A stretch of DNA of 64,000 nucleotides from Polytrichum commune (Eukaryota > Streptophyta > Polytrichopsida > Polytrichales > Polytrichaceae). The DNA lies in assembly GCA_950295325.1 (NCBI GenBank), contig OX485804.1, positions 44,256,429 through 44,320,428 of the forward strand. Direction: 5' to 3'. The notes under the pieces were generated by a model. The model saw nothing but the letters and a program-made list of their open reading frames with translations. It ran no database searches and was not told where the DNA came from. Shown here piece after piece: positions 24,979 to 34,506 of this stretch; the stretch's first letter is position 1; each line of letters opens with the position of its first letter. The position numbers and the translations under genes were made by a program.

Positions 24979-25182
24979 ATTAGTGTGGGTTACCATTTAG
25001 AGTAGCACCTTGTTACATATATTTATATCGGAAATATCATTGTTTAAACCAAGTAAGTTTTTTTCTTTCTCTTTTCCTTGATGTGTACACCATCTATTTA
25101 TGTTATCTAAGAGGGAAAAAAATGACATTTTCAATGAAGCCCTATAGCAACATGTAACTCTAAATGGTAACCCACACTAATA
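24979..25182. mobile_element. MITE (AGTGTG family), 204 bp
   Basis: Ends are inverted repeats: ATTAGTGTGGGTTACCATTT at 24979, continuing AGAGT, and its exact complement ending at 25182. It has no ORF. Its ends are related to those of 25387-25577 and 58227-58449 (AGTGTG..TTACTATT). Confidence 0.75.
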
Positions 25183-25386
25183 GGCAAGATCAATGTATTT
25201 ACAGTATTATGAAATGCATAAGTAAGGAGTTGACTAATTGTGGCCTGCCTTTACATCATAGCCATAGTATTGAATTACAGGCAAACTCCATGTTCACCTT
25301 AAGTTACCTGCCTCAACCTTGTGCCTCAACTGTGTGTATAAGTTAATGGCGTAAATTTAATTCTTTGAAACTACACTGATTATTCC

Positions 25387-25577
25387 ATTTAGTGTGTGTT
25401 ACTATTCAGAGTTACACAATGCAATAAAGTCTTACTCAGGAGTTCAATTTTTACCTAACGAAAGTTTAATAATTTGTTTTGACATTATAGAACATAAATG
25501 ATTTTGCAGGGTAAGAATTACAACTCTCATTAAATAGCTATATCATTGTGTAACTTTGAATAGTAACATGCACTAAT
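25387..25577. mobile_element. MITE (AGTGTG family), 191 bp
   Basis: The left end ATTTAGTGTGTGTTACTATT, continuing CAGAGTTACACAATG, faces a right end whose complement is ATTAGTGCATGTTACTATTC, continuing AAAGTTACACAATG. It is a second, diverged member of the same family, lying only 204 bp from the first. Confidence 0.7.
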
Positions 25578-27080
25578 TGGGACCAAGTCACTGACTAAAA
25601 TAATTTAATCATATGTGAGGGTTTTTGCATTCAATTTTTGTTGGCATCTTTGATGCCAACACTTAAATTGGGCAATGACCCTTTGGCTGGTTTAGCCTAC
25701 TTTTGGAGTCCATTTGGATTGGTGTATGCATGATTGGCTTAGCATATTGGCTTAGACATGGTATATATGAATATATTACAAGTTATGTTTTTAAAGTCAC
25801 TTACCCCACCTACTTAAATCCCTCCCTAGGTCCACACTTTTCCCACTGCAAACATCTCCCGAATTAAACCTGACAATTGCCCAACCCGGAACTATTTTTT
25901 GCCTAGAACCAACCCCACTTTCTCCCAAAATTGTTCCCACCTTTCACCCAAACCACCCCACACTAAAACCAACACTCCACACAATAAAAAAAATTGAGCC
26001 CTTATAACTTATGAATACATGGTCTTTATAAAACATATAAGTATGCCACCCTTAGTTACGTCCCAACGCTTGCCTAGATACAATCCCAATTTCACCCCAA
26101 ACCAACCCTGCATTATTTTGGAACCGCCCCACTTTTCACCCAAATCCACTTGTGCTTTGCACTGTAGATATTCAGACAATTTGAATGTCTAAGAGGCTCT
26201 CCACACACAGAAACATGTATTCGAGCTTCATCCTTTTTTTGTTTTGTTTATTGTGTCAATAGTGACCCTATCTATAATTAAATTACTCTTCAAGTGCACT
26301 TTTCCAATCGGTTGAATACCTTGATGTTATTTTCTTCAAATTATTGGCACAATACCTTGATGTTATTGAAGATTTAAGTTCAAATACGCAGCCTGGGTGC
26401 CCTTGGATGCAAATACATACGTTGTATTTTGATAACCAATGTCAAGTATGAGTATATTTTTATTTTTTCCTTGACAAAAGACAATATGTCAAATAAGGTT
26501 TCAAACCCATAAATGTGTATCATATGATTTTAAACTTGATGAGGCCCATATGGATTGTGTATTTGGCCGTACACCTACAAATTATGGTAAGTTGTAAGGC
26601 AACCCCATAAACATGGTAATTTACTTTGTCGTCCACAAAATGTGCCCAATACCAAAGCATGTTCACACGCTACCAGTACAAACACCTCTAAACCCACACC
26701 GCCAATGCACAAGGAATTTCAATAAAATAGGCTTCCACGCGTTCTCATTATCCCCAATTTAGAGGGGCTCTCTCCCCTCTAAATCCTTCTGTCCCTTCAG
26801 ATATGCACCTTTCAAAGGGGTGAGTTTCAACTCCTTTAAAAGAGAATCATCTCTCAATACTTCATAAGCTTTGACCAAATAGAATATTAGGTTCAAGTAT
26901 TTCTCTGCGAAGCCTTGTGTATTGTAAGATATTAGTTTTGATCATGAGACCCACAATTTATAGAGCTCATGTAGAGTGTATGTGTGTGGGACTACTGCAC
27001 TCTAAAGTACTTGTTACCCATTTTAGCATCCCTTTTTGTTTGGTATAGAACGTGTGATCATGCTCTCAGCAATTTTGCAG
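25578..27080. other. No gene seen
   Basis: AT-rich and pyrimidine-rich spacer. It contains a short hairpin at about 25638-25662 (TTGGCATCTTTGATGCCAA) and a repeated CCAACCC/CACCCAAACC composition at 25800-26160. No supported feature. Confidence 0.4.
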
Positions 27081-27726
27081 CTTCTCAACCTACAATGCAT
27101 TTGCATAGATGTATGTACATTTGCATACACACACAAAGGACCTCATGTGCAAATCCAAAAGCGAGAAGTTGAAGCAAATCGGGTGAGGATTGTGAAAAGA
27201 ATGAATCGGTTTTTTTAATTCTGAAGAATTGATACTTTTGACAGCTTCTCAACCTGCAATGCATTTGCATAGGTTTATGTACATTTGCATACCCACAAAG
27301 GACCTCATGTGCAAATCCAAAAGCGAGAAGTTGAAGCAAATATGGTGAGGATGGTGAAAAAAATGAATCGGTTTTTTTAATTCTGAAGAATTGATACTTT
27401 TGACAGCTTCTCAACCTGCAATGCATTTGCATAGGTTTATGTACATTTGCATACACACAAAGGACCTCATGTACAAATCCAAAAGCGGGAAGTTGAAGCA
27501 AATAGGGTGAGGATTGTGAAAAGAATGAATCGGTTTTTGAATTCTGAAGAATGGTACTTTTGACAGCTTCTCAACCCGCAATGCATTGGCATAGGTTTAT
27601 GTACATTTGCATACCCACGAAGGACCTCATGTGCAAATCCAAAAGCGAGAAGTTGAAGCAAATCGGGTGAGGATTGTGAAAAGAATGAATCGGTTTTTCG
27701 AATTCTGAAGAATGATACTTTTGACA
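27081..27726. repeat. Four-copy tandem repeat (160-164 bp) next to the PPR stop codon
   Basis: Units begin at 27081, 27245, 27407 and 27567, each with CTTCTCAACCTGCAATGCAT. They then carry GGACCTCATGTGCAAATCC and an AGTTGAAGCAAAT..GGTGAGGAT block, and end with GAATCGGTTTTT..CTGAAGAAT..TACTTTTGACA. Unit identity is very high, so the array is recent. It ends 12 bp short of the PPR stop codon (27739). On the minus strand the units stay largely open (27501-27085), giving a repeated peptide with LLAFGFAHEVLCG and KKTDSFFSQSSP. This looks like a chance consequence of the repeat, since the PPR frame has already stopped. Confidence 0.85.
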
Positions 27727-27738
27727 ATGTTGCCATCA

Positions 27739-30700
27739 TCATAAATGGCAAGGCACAAGTGCCCTAAAAGTACAAGAGATGGCAATCTCATGAGTCTCGC
27801 CGACTGCAGATGCACTTGCGTGTTGTTTTGTCCACATTCGGTGGGTGGAGACACAGTTGACGCTTCGAGGTTGCCGCCGAAGACTGCTGGTTTGGAGCCC
27901 ACACTTAGCACCTTCCATCTGATGATAATAGCTTGAACTTCCAAGTAGGTGATTCCAAGTATCCTGCATCTTCGCGTAATGAGAAACTGAGCTCTGGTGA
28001 TGACGACGACGATGATGATGATACAACGAGTTTGAAAAGTGTGTTGGCGAGAGCGATGAGGACTCAAAACCCCACGACAACAATTTTTTCGACAACCACG
28101 ACGATGTCGAGTCGCGTCGTCGAGGATTTGTACGGAACGATCCCGCGGTGAAGGAGGATGATCTGTTACTTGTTGCTACTGGTGGTTGTTCTGTGGTCGT
28201 CCTACGAGGATACGCAAGTTGTTCGGGCATCGTACCGACGTTCTCTTCTTCGGGGACGACGCCAAGAAGATCGTTGTGTGGAATCGATTTCCCTCCTTTT
28301 TTCATACTCAAAACTCGTTCGGCTTCCTCGGGAACACCGATGGAGCGCCAACATCCCGCGACCAAGTCGAGGGACTCGTCGTCGACGAGAAACCCCGACT
28401 TTTCGATGAGCTCGAGGACCTCTTCGGCTCGTCGCGGCCACCGCGCTTCATTAAACCCCCAGATGAGGGTGTGGAAAGTTTTCATGTTGGGACGGACGCC
28501 CCGGATGCGCATGTCCTTGAACACGCGCATCGCGTCGTCCATTTGGGCCAAACTGCAGTACCCGCTGATCACCGTCGTGTAGGTGACGATGTTGGGAATC
28601 ACGTTTTCGTCGTACATGACGCGCAGGAGGGCTTCCCCTTCTTCCGGCCTTCCTGCTCGCGCATAACCTTTGGCGAGGATCGAGTAGGTCACGATGTCGG
28701 GTCGAAGCTCGTAATCTTTCATCCTCAGTAAGGCCGCTTTCGCTTCGTGCATATGGCCGGTGTTGCACCAAGCGTTCATGATGATCCCGAACGTCTGAAG
28801 GTCCGGCTTTACTTCATACTGTTTCATCAGTTCAAACACCTGTAGGAAAGGGGGGTGAAGCCAAAAATCCATGAGTAGCAACGCAAAGCCACGCCTCATC
28901 TAAATGTCTTCCACGTAGAAACAAAATTCAAAACAGCACTACACCTTCTCAAGAAATGCTCACTGTTTCCCTTGGTAGCCACTCCCCCTGGGTAGTAGCT
29001 CAATTGTCAAATTCGTTATTAAAACGACACTCGCTTCTCCCAAACCCTGAAGCCTGAAGCCTGAAGCCTGAACCTTGGGTACAGGGTATAGGGTTCAGGG
29101 CAGGGTCGAAGGTAATATAGGAGGTTGAAGCCAAAAACATGAGAAGCAACGCAAGGCCTCATCGAAATGTCGGAGAGAGAGAGAGAGAGAGATGACTCCG
29201 ATGTTGCCACCAGCGTAAACTATGGTGTTGCTTCCTCTTCGAGTTAATCTAGTTCTATTTGATTCCAGAAACGGACATCACGAGAATTAGAGGGACCTTG
29301 AAGACTACTTGAATGGATGACTCCTTTGAAACGTGAACATCTTGAATGGGTGCGGTCAAGCTGGCCTGCGCTTGATCTCTCCCAGGGCCCAAGGGCCCTG
29401 GGTTCCCACATGCTTGGTTAAACCAGATTCGGGTTCACCCAGATACTCCTACTAGGATTGGGCGGACCATAGTGGTAGGGTGCACTAGAAATCAAGTGCT
29501 AGGAAGGTCACCCAGCTAAACCTTGGGTTCAGCCCACCCAATGTTGTCAAAAAGTCTTTGCAGAATGTCGAATTGTACTACTACACTTCCTCAAGAAATG
29601 CTCACTGCTTCCTTTGGAAGCCACCCGTTTGGGTACTAGCTCAATTGTCTAAATCGTTTCCAAACCGACACTTGGTTCTCCTAAACCCTGAACCCTGGAT
29701 TTAGGGTCCAGGGTTTGGGGTAATACTATTTCACACAGTTTCAGGATCTGCAACGGTTAACCAAGTCAAAGGCAGCCAGAAATTCACAGAAATGTTACGA
29801 CCATCAAGTCGATGCTTGACGTCAGAATGCCAATGTGATATATACTTGGAATGTCGTATATGGGAATTGATCCATTCAGGCCATGATTCTGATCAACAAT
29901 CAAATAGCATTGCCTCTTGCCTGTTGTCAGTGCTCACTCATTCATGGCCGAGCGATTACTTGGGAACTTTGTAAAGACTCAATTTCTTAAAAGTGTCTTC
30001 ACATTTGCAGAGAACCTACAGATCTAACCACCAGTGATCCTGGTGTATTTTGAATATTTAAAACCTTTGAGGCAGAATGTGAGGAGGTTGTTCAAGAATG
30101 TGGTACCTTGTCAACTCCCTCTGGCTGCAATGCTTCAGCATAGCCTTTGATCAGATGGTTGAATACCGCTGTAGTGGGTTGAACCCCTTCACTTCTCATT
30201 CGCTCAAGCAAAGGAAGCGTGTCTTCATATTTTCCAGCTTCTATGAACCCATTGATGACGATGCCGTAAGTTCGTTCATTGGGCCGTAGATATGCATTTT
30301 GCATCTCGCTGATGACGCGCTCCCCTTCCCGCGGCTTTCCAATCCTTGCATAGATCTGAGAGAAAAACCACACTCAAAAAGATATCAAAGATCTTTCCCC
30401 TGCCATCAGATTCAAAAGATGTGAGTAGAACCTCTGATTCCTTCGCTTGAGGGTTCGTACATCGGTCATACGTTGAGGCCTGTATCGTGGAACTGATTTG
30501 TGAAAGAATGTATACAGAATCATGTATTGACCCTCAAAACGTCACTCAAGCGCTGATGGGGTGTCAGAGAGAAGCAACAAAGGAAAATGTCTTATCAGGA
30601 ACTTCATCCTTAGTCGTTTTCTTTGAAGTGTAACCCATCTGAGAATACTTTTATTCTTGTAAGGAGGTTCTCCAATTGAAGAAATAAGCTGAAATTAGCG

Positions 30701-33700
30701 TGCAAAAACAGTCAAGTACGTGAAAAAATCCACCATACAATTCTAAGCAATATCTAGTATTTTGAGCCACCAATTCTATGCATGACTGTAATTTTTGTGT
30801 CTTTCAACCTATGTTTGTAAATAAGTTAGTTTTTGAGCCTTGGGACACAAATTCAGATAATAAAACCTTGCTATGAATTGTTTATGAATATTTGCAATCA
30901 TATTCTTATACATGCTTTCCTGGCATGTCAAACATGTTAAAATTTAGCTTTGAACCGCAGGGATGAAGTGATTTGTAACAACTTCTCCTGAAATCTAAAC
31001 AACATTGAGCATTGGAAGTTGTTCATCTTAAGTCATCTCGAATTTAAAAAACACCCTTGACCATTCAAGGGTTAACCACCTTCAGGAAGAAACAATGACT
31101 GAGCAACACCTCCAAATCTCATCAGCGAGCAATGAACTCTTGCAGGTTTAGAGTAATGCTAAGAGACAACATCAATGGAAACATTCGTTTTCCAAAACCC
31201 AACGGTTGAGAGTAAATGCAGACCTGTGCAAGCGTGTTGTATGAAACAACATCGGGGGCGATTCCGGCAGCTTTCATCAGTGACATCACGTACCGTGCCT
31301 CCTCTGGATTCTTCTGTCGTGCCCAGACATTGATTAGCATGTTGAATGTCCGGTCATTTGGCTTCGTTTTGTCGTCGTTGCCCATCATCTCCTGCAGCAG
31401 GTTCATAGCCTCTTCAGGCTGCCCAGCTAGCCCATAACCCTTGATCATTGTATTGTAAGTGCTTGTTGTTGGTGTACATCCTGCTTCCTTCATTTGCTTC
31501 AACACTGCTTTCGCCGCCTCCATCTTGCCAGCTTCAGAGTACCCATTGAGCAATGTGTTGAAAAAAATGGCGTCTGGTATGACGTCCTCCTCTTTCATCT
31601 GCTGAATTATAGTCGAACTTTCTTGTATTTTGCCATTCGCAATCAGAGTACTCAATAGCAATGTGTACGACTCCTTTGTAGGGCGGTGCCCATCTCTCTT
31701 CAGGCTTGAAAAAAGCGCCTGAGCTTGATGGTATTCGCCCCTGCATGCATTCCCAAAATTGAATCGCAGCAATGGAGTCCAAAGCTGTATGAAACGATTG
31801 TTAATCTAAACATTTTCTACCTAAGACCAGCCGAGGCACAGTCCACGCCAAGTATAAGCCTACACAATGCATCCTATGTCCCGATGGAGAAATTTGCGTC
31901 ACTCATAAGATGTGTTTGTGTAGATTAAAATGCACACTGTGCGTACCATAGACAGAAATCGAGCTCAACACCCCTAACGACGATAACATGTGAATGAGGA
32001 TGTGATGAAGCTCAAAATAATATTTGATACACATTGTGTCATTCACTTCAAATTACAAGGAAACTCAATTGTGAGATATCAATCTGCTTGCACTTCCCTT
32101 TTCCTTATTACCCATCTTCTACATGATCTCTCTTTCGGGGTGGCTTAAATCCAAGGCCTTAACCCGGATCCCATGGGAACTCCGAGGTTAAGCCATCTAA
32201 GGCCGGAGTAGTACTCGGACGAGTGACCTTCCTAGGACTTGATTTCCGGCCGGTTTGTCGGCGCCCGTTCGTTCAAGGTGTTCACCTTTCAAAGGAGGCA
32301 GTAGTCTTGGGGGGTCTCTAATTCTCGTAATACCCGCTTTGGGAATTACATATAGACTTAGTCCAACTCGAAAATGAAGCAACACCATAATTCACACCAA
32401 TGACAACATCGGAGTTGTGTTTCTTGCTTTCTTTCTTTCTGGTCTCTCTATCTCTCACCCACAAACGAAAAACTTGGAGCAATGAAGCTCTTTAATACAT
32501 TATAGCAGTAAGTGATGATCAACCCTTCCTACCTGCTTCGCATGGTTTTCATGAGGCGGGTCCGTGTAACTACAATGTGACATAGCTGCGTGTTGTTGAC
32601 GTTGGAGCAGCGGGCGCATTTCCGAACCGTCTGCGCACACCTCAACGACGTATGCCATTTGCTCCCACATCGGCCACACCGTGTCTGCATGGAGTCGACA
32701 ATCAAATGAAACTGATTATGTTTGTTGGGTCATTGTTCCGAACAGTAGTGATGATGAAAATAGAGAGAGGCTCACACAACTACTCGAGTGATTTTGGTTG
32801 TGGTTGTGGTTGTGGTTCAGGCCCACTTTCAACCACAACTACGATTTTTTCCAATTACACACACGGTGTAGTTGTAGCTCACAAGTGAATCTGACCTCGA
32901 TTATCATCCCTCCTATTGGTGCAACCCGTGGAGTGGACAAAAAGTTTTTTTAAGGTTTTTTTAATAGAAAGTTTGTCTAAGAGTAATTGCCCTCTTCAAA
33001 TCCTCTCCCATGCGTTGCCCTTGAAGTTCTCTCCGGCGCTACATAGTAACTACAGCAAAACAAAACCAAAGAAAGCACACTACAACCATCGCAACCACTC
33101 CCAACTACATCTTGTATCGTAATTGGGTAAGTAGGAATAGTTGTGGTTGTCATCAAAGCACCTTATCTCTTAAAAATAGAGCCAAAGAAATTAACCTACA
33201 ACAGTCGATCACCAAAACCTCTTGGGAATAAATTAGATAGTGGACACACGAACGAAGAGCCCCTCTAGGGTTCACCTACCCTAAGTTAGTTCCCCAGATT
33301 GATTGCTTCGCGCAAGTGGGTGCATCCATATTTCCACTCAGGACTTCCGGTGGGTATAACAAGATAGTGTTGCAGGTGTGGAATATTGAAGCTACTTTCT
33401 GACACTCAACATGGAGATCTCTCCTTTCCAACTCCAGCACGCAAGTTGAGGCCATTTTAGGCTTGAATTACAATTCAATTCAGATGTCCATGGGAATGAG
33501 AGCGTCGTTTGTCTGGAACCTATGTGCAAGGTTGAAACTCTAGCATGCTGGTCTCACATCCTTCCATTTGCTCATGTTACCGACTGTGTCTAGAAACCTT
33601 TGGAGGCACTTGTAGTGCTTTTGATTCTTGTGAAGTTGGTTAGCAACAGAACAAAAAACCCACAGACGGATTCTGGATTAATCTGTTCGTGCGGAGGAAC

Positions 33701-34506
33701 TCTCACATGCTTCTTACTTAGTTACTAATGGGTGAAGGGGGCACAATTTAAGGACAGAATTCACTAAATGGCAGCACAGAGTGACACATAACAATTTGAC
33801 AATAGAATTCATCAAATGAAAATGGCAGCACAGAATGACACATGACAATTTGACAATAGTATTTCCAGAATGACAGAAAATTGGCAGAACAGAATGGCGC
33901 GTTACAATTTGACAATAGAATTCCCAGAGTGACAGATTATGACAGCGCAGAATGACGCATTACAATGTGAGGAGAGAATACACAGAATGACAGAGAGCAA
34001 TTTGAGGGTAGAATTCACAGCACGGCAGAGAAAGCATAGCCACATTGACGACGCCAGTAAGACATAATTGAGGGATAACGGGGTGACTTGCAAACCAGGA
34101 CTCCGTACGAGATTGCATCATGGAAGGAAGCAACCTAAACTACAATGCGGAAGCAGCCCATGGTGGCCAAATTTGTGTAAGTAAAATGTAGGTGGAAAGG
34201 ATAAGTGGGCACCTGTCCGAAGGGTTTAAGCGAGGGTTTAAGGAGCTTCGGAAGAGAAGCCGAAGAAGCAGAAGATGATTCCTCCTCCTCCTCCGCAGCA
34301 AAGTTCTTGGACTGCTTTTTTCCCCTCCTCTCCTCCTCCTCGTCATCAGTGCTTCTGCGAGAAGTCGATGAATTGTCCGGGGCCACCGGCAGCGATGGCT
34401 GTCCACTCATCTCCTCCCACCTCACCACATCACCACACAATTGCTCCTCCGCCTCCCTCTCCTCCTCCTTCTCCTCCTCCTCCTCGTCGCAAATTGCTCT
34501 TCGCAT
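27739..34506 (-). CDS. Pentatricopeptide-repeat (PPR) protein, five exons
   Basis: Exons 34213-34506, 32533-32711, 31224-31740, 30107-30355 and 27739-28839 join in frame (phases 0, 2, 0, 0) to about 779 aa. Residues 1-98 are acidic and Ser-rich. Exon 2 has two CxxC pairs (residues 110-113 and 130-133) followed by TRTRLM. From about 150 to 600 run roughly a dozen 35-residue PPR helical hairpins, e.g. HRPTKESYTLLLSTLIANGK, CTPTTSTYNTMIKGYGLAGQ and VRPNMKTFHTLIWGFNEARW. Junctions fall inside repeats and restore them exactly (GVDK|VFELMKQYEVKPDLQTF; RSR|GEYHQAQALF). It resembles the Arabidopsis At5g21222/At5g25630 group from memory. PPR proteins bind single-stranded RNA, mostly in plastids or mitochondria. 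No clear transit peptide is seen. The last 180 residues are Ser/His-rich and unlike PPRs. Exon 1 is the least certain. Confidence 0.85.
28921..29735. repeat. Pair of direct repeats flanking a 5S-headed element (PPR intron 4)
   Basis: About 28930-29110 and 29575-29735 share CTCAAGAAATGCTCACTG, CTTTGGNAGCCAC and TAGCTCAATTGTCNAAATCG. They continue into CCTAAACCCTGAACCCTGG-like telomere-motif-rich ends with TTTAGGG and AGGGTTCAGGG. The 5S-headed copy at 29196-29540 lies between them. A second shorter repeat pair is GAAGCCAAAAA..CATGAG..AGCAACGCAA at 28857 and 29128. The layout could be a segmental duplication split by an insertion, or long terminal repeats of a miniature retroelement. Confidence 0.5.
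29196..29540 (-). mobile_element. 5S-headed SINE-like element, copy 2 (5S middle deleted)
   Basis: On the minus strand it starts near 29540 with GGGTGGGCTGAACCCAAGG. It lacks the central part of the 5S-like head but keeps the box C region (GCTGGGTGACCTTCCTAGC) and a 5S-like end (TAGTGCACCCT at about 29478-29488). Its tail matches the 5-kb and 32-kb copies: TTCAAGATGTTCACGTTTCA, CTCTAATTCTCGTGATG, AGCAACACCATAGTTTACG and GGCAACATCGGAGTCAT. A (TC)n/(GA)n run follows. It lies in PPR intron 4, in the same orientation as the gene. Confidence 0.6.
32137..32415 (+). mobile_element. 5S-headed SINE-like element, copy 3 (best 5S head)
   Basis: From 32137 the blocks CGGATCCCAT, AACTCCG, GTTAAGC, GAGTAGTACT and GTGACCT occur at element positions 29, 42, 51, 70 and 87, exactly where plant 5S rRNA has them, with no indel over 93 nt. 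The pol III internal promoter regions (box A, intermediate element, box C) are thus largely preserved. Beyond about position 105 it departs from 5S and runs into the tail shared with the other copies (TTCAAGGTGTTCACCTTTCA, TCTAATTCTCGTAATACCCG, AGCAACACCATAATTCAC, GACAACATCGGAGT). A CTTTCTTTCTTT run follows. It is antisense to the PPR gene, in intron 2. It is not a functional 5S gene: the 3' end is lost. Confidence 0.7.
33735..34035. repeat. Diverged tandem repeat in PPR intron 1
   Basis: Five or so units of roughly 45-65 bp repeat the phrases CACAGAATGACACAT, ACAATTTGACAATAGAATTC and CAGAATGACAG. No coding or terminal structure. Confidence 0.7.

Noticed and set aside
27085-28067. Minus-strand ORFs continuing past the PPR gene into the four-copy array
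   Set aside because: In other frames than the PPR stop; open only because of the repeat unit. No evidence that they extend the protein.
28148-28731. Long plus-strand ORFs opposite the PPR last exon
   Set aside because: They mirror the PPR coding frame on the other strand (composition shadow).
29040-29110. Interstitial telomere
   Set aside because: Only degenerate CCCTGAA/CCCTAAA phrases, short and part of a repeated block.
32137-32256. A functional 5S rRNA gene
   Set aside because: The 3' third diverges, and it is a lone copy in an intron with a tail shared by other elements.
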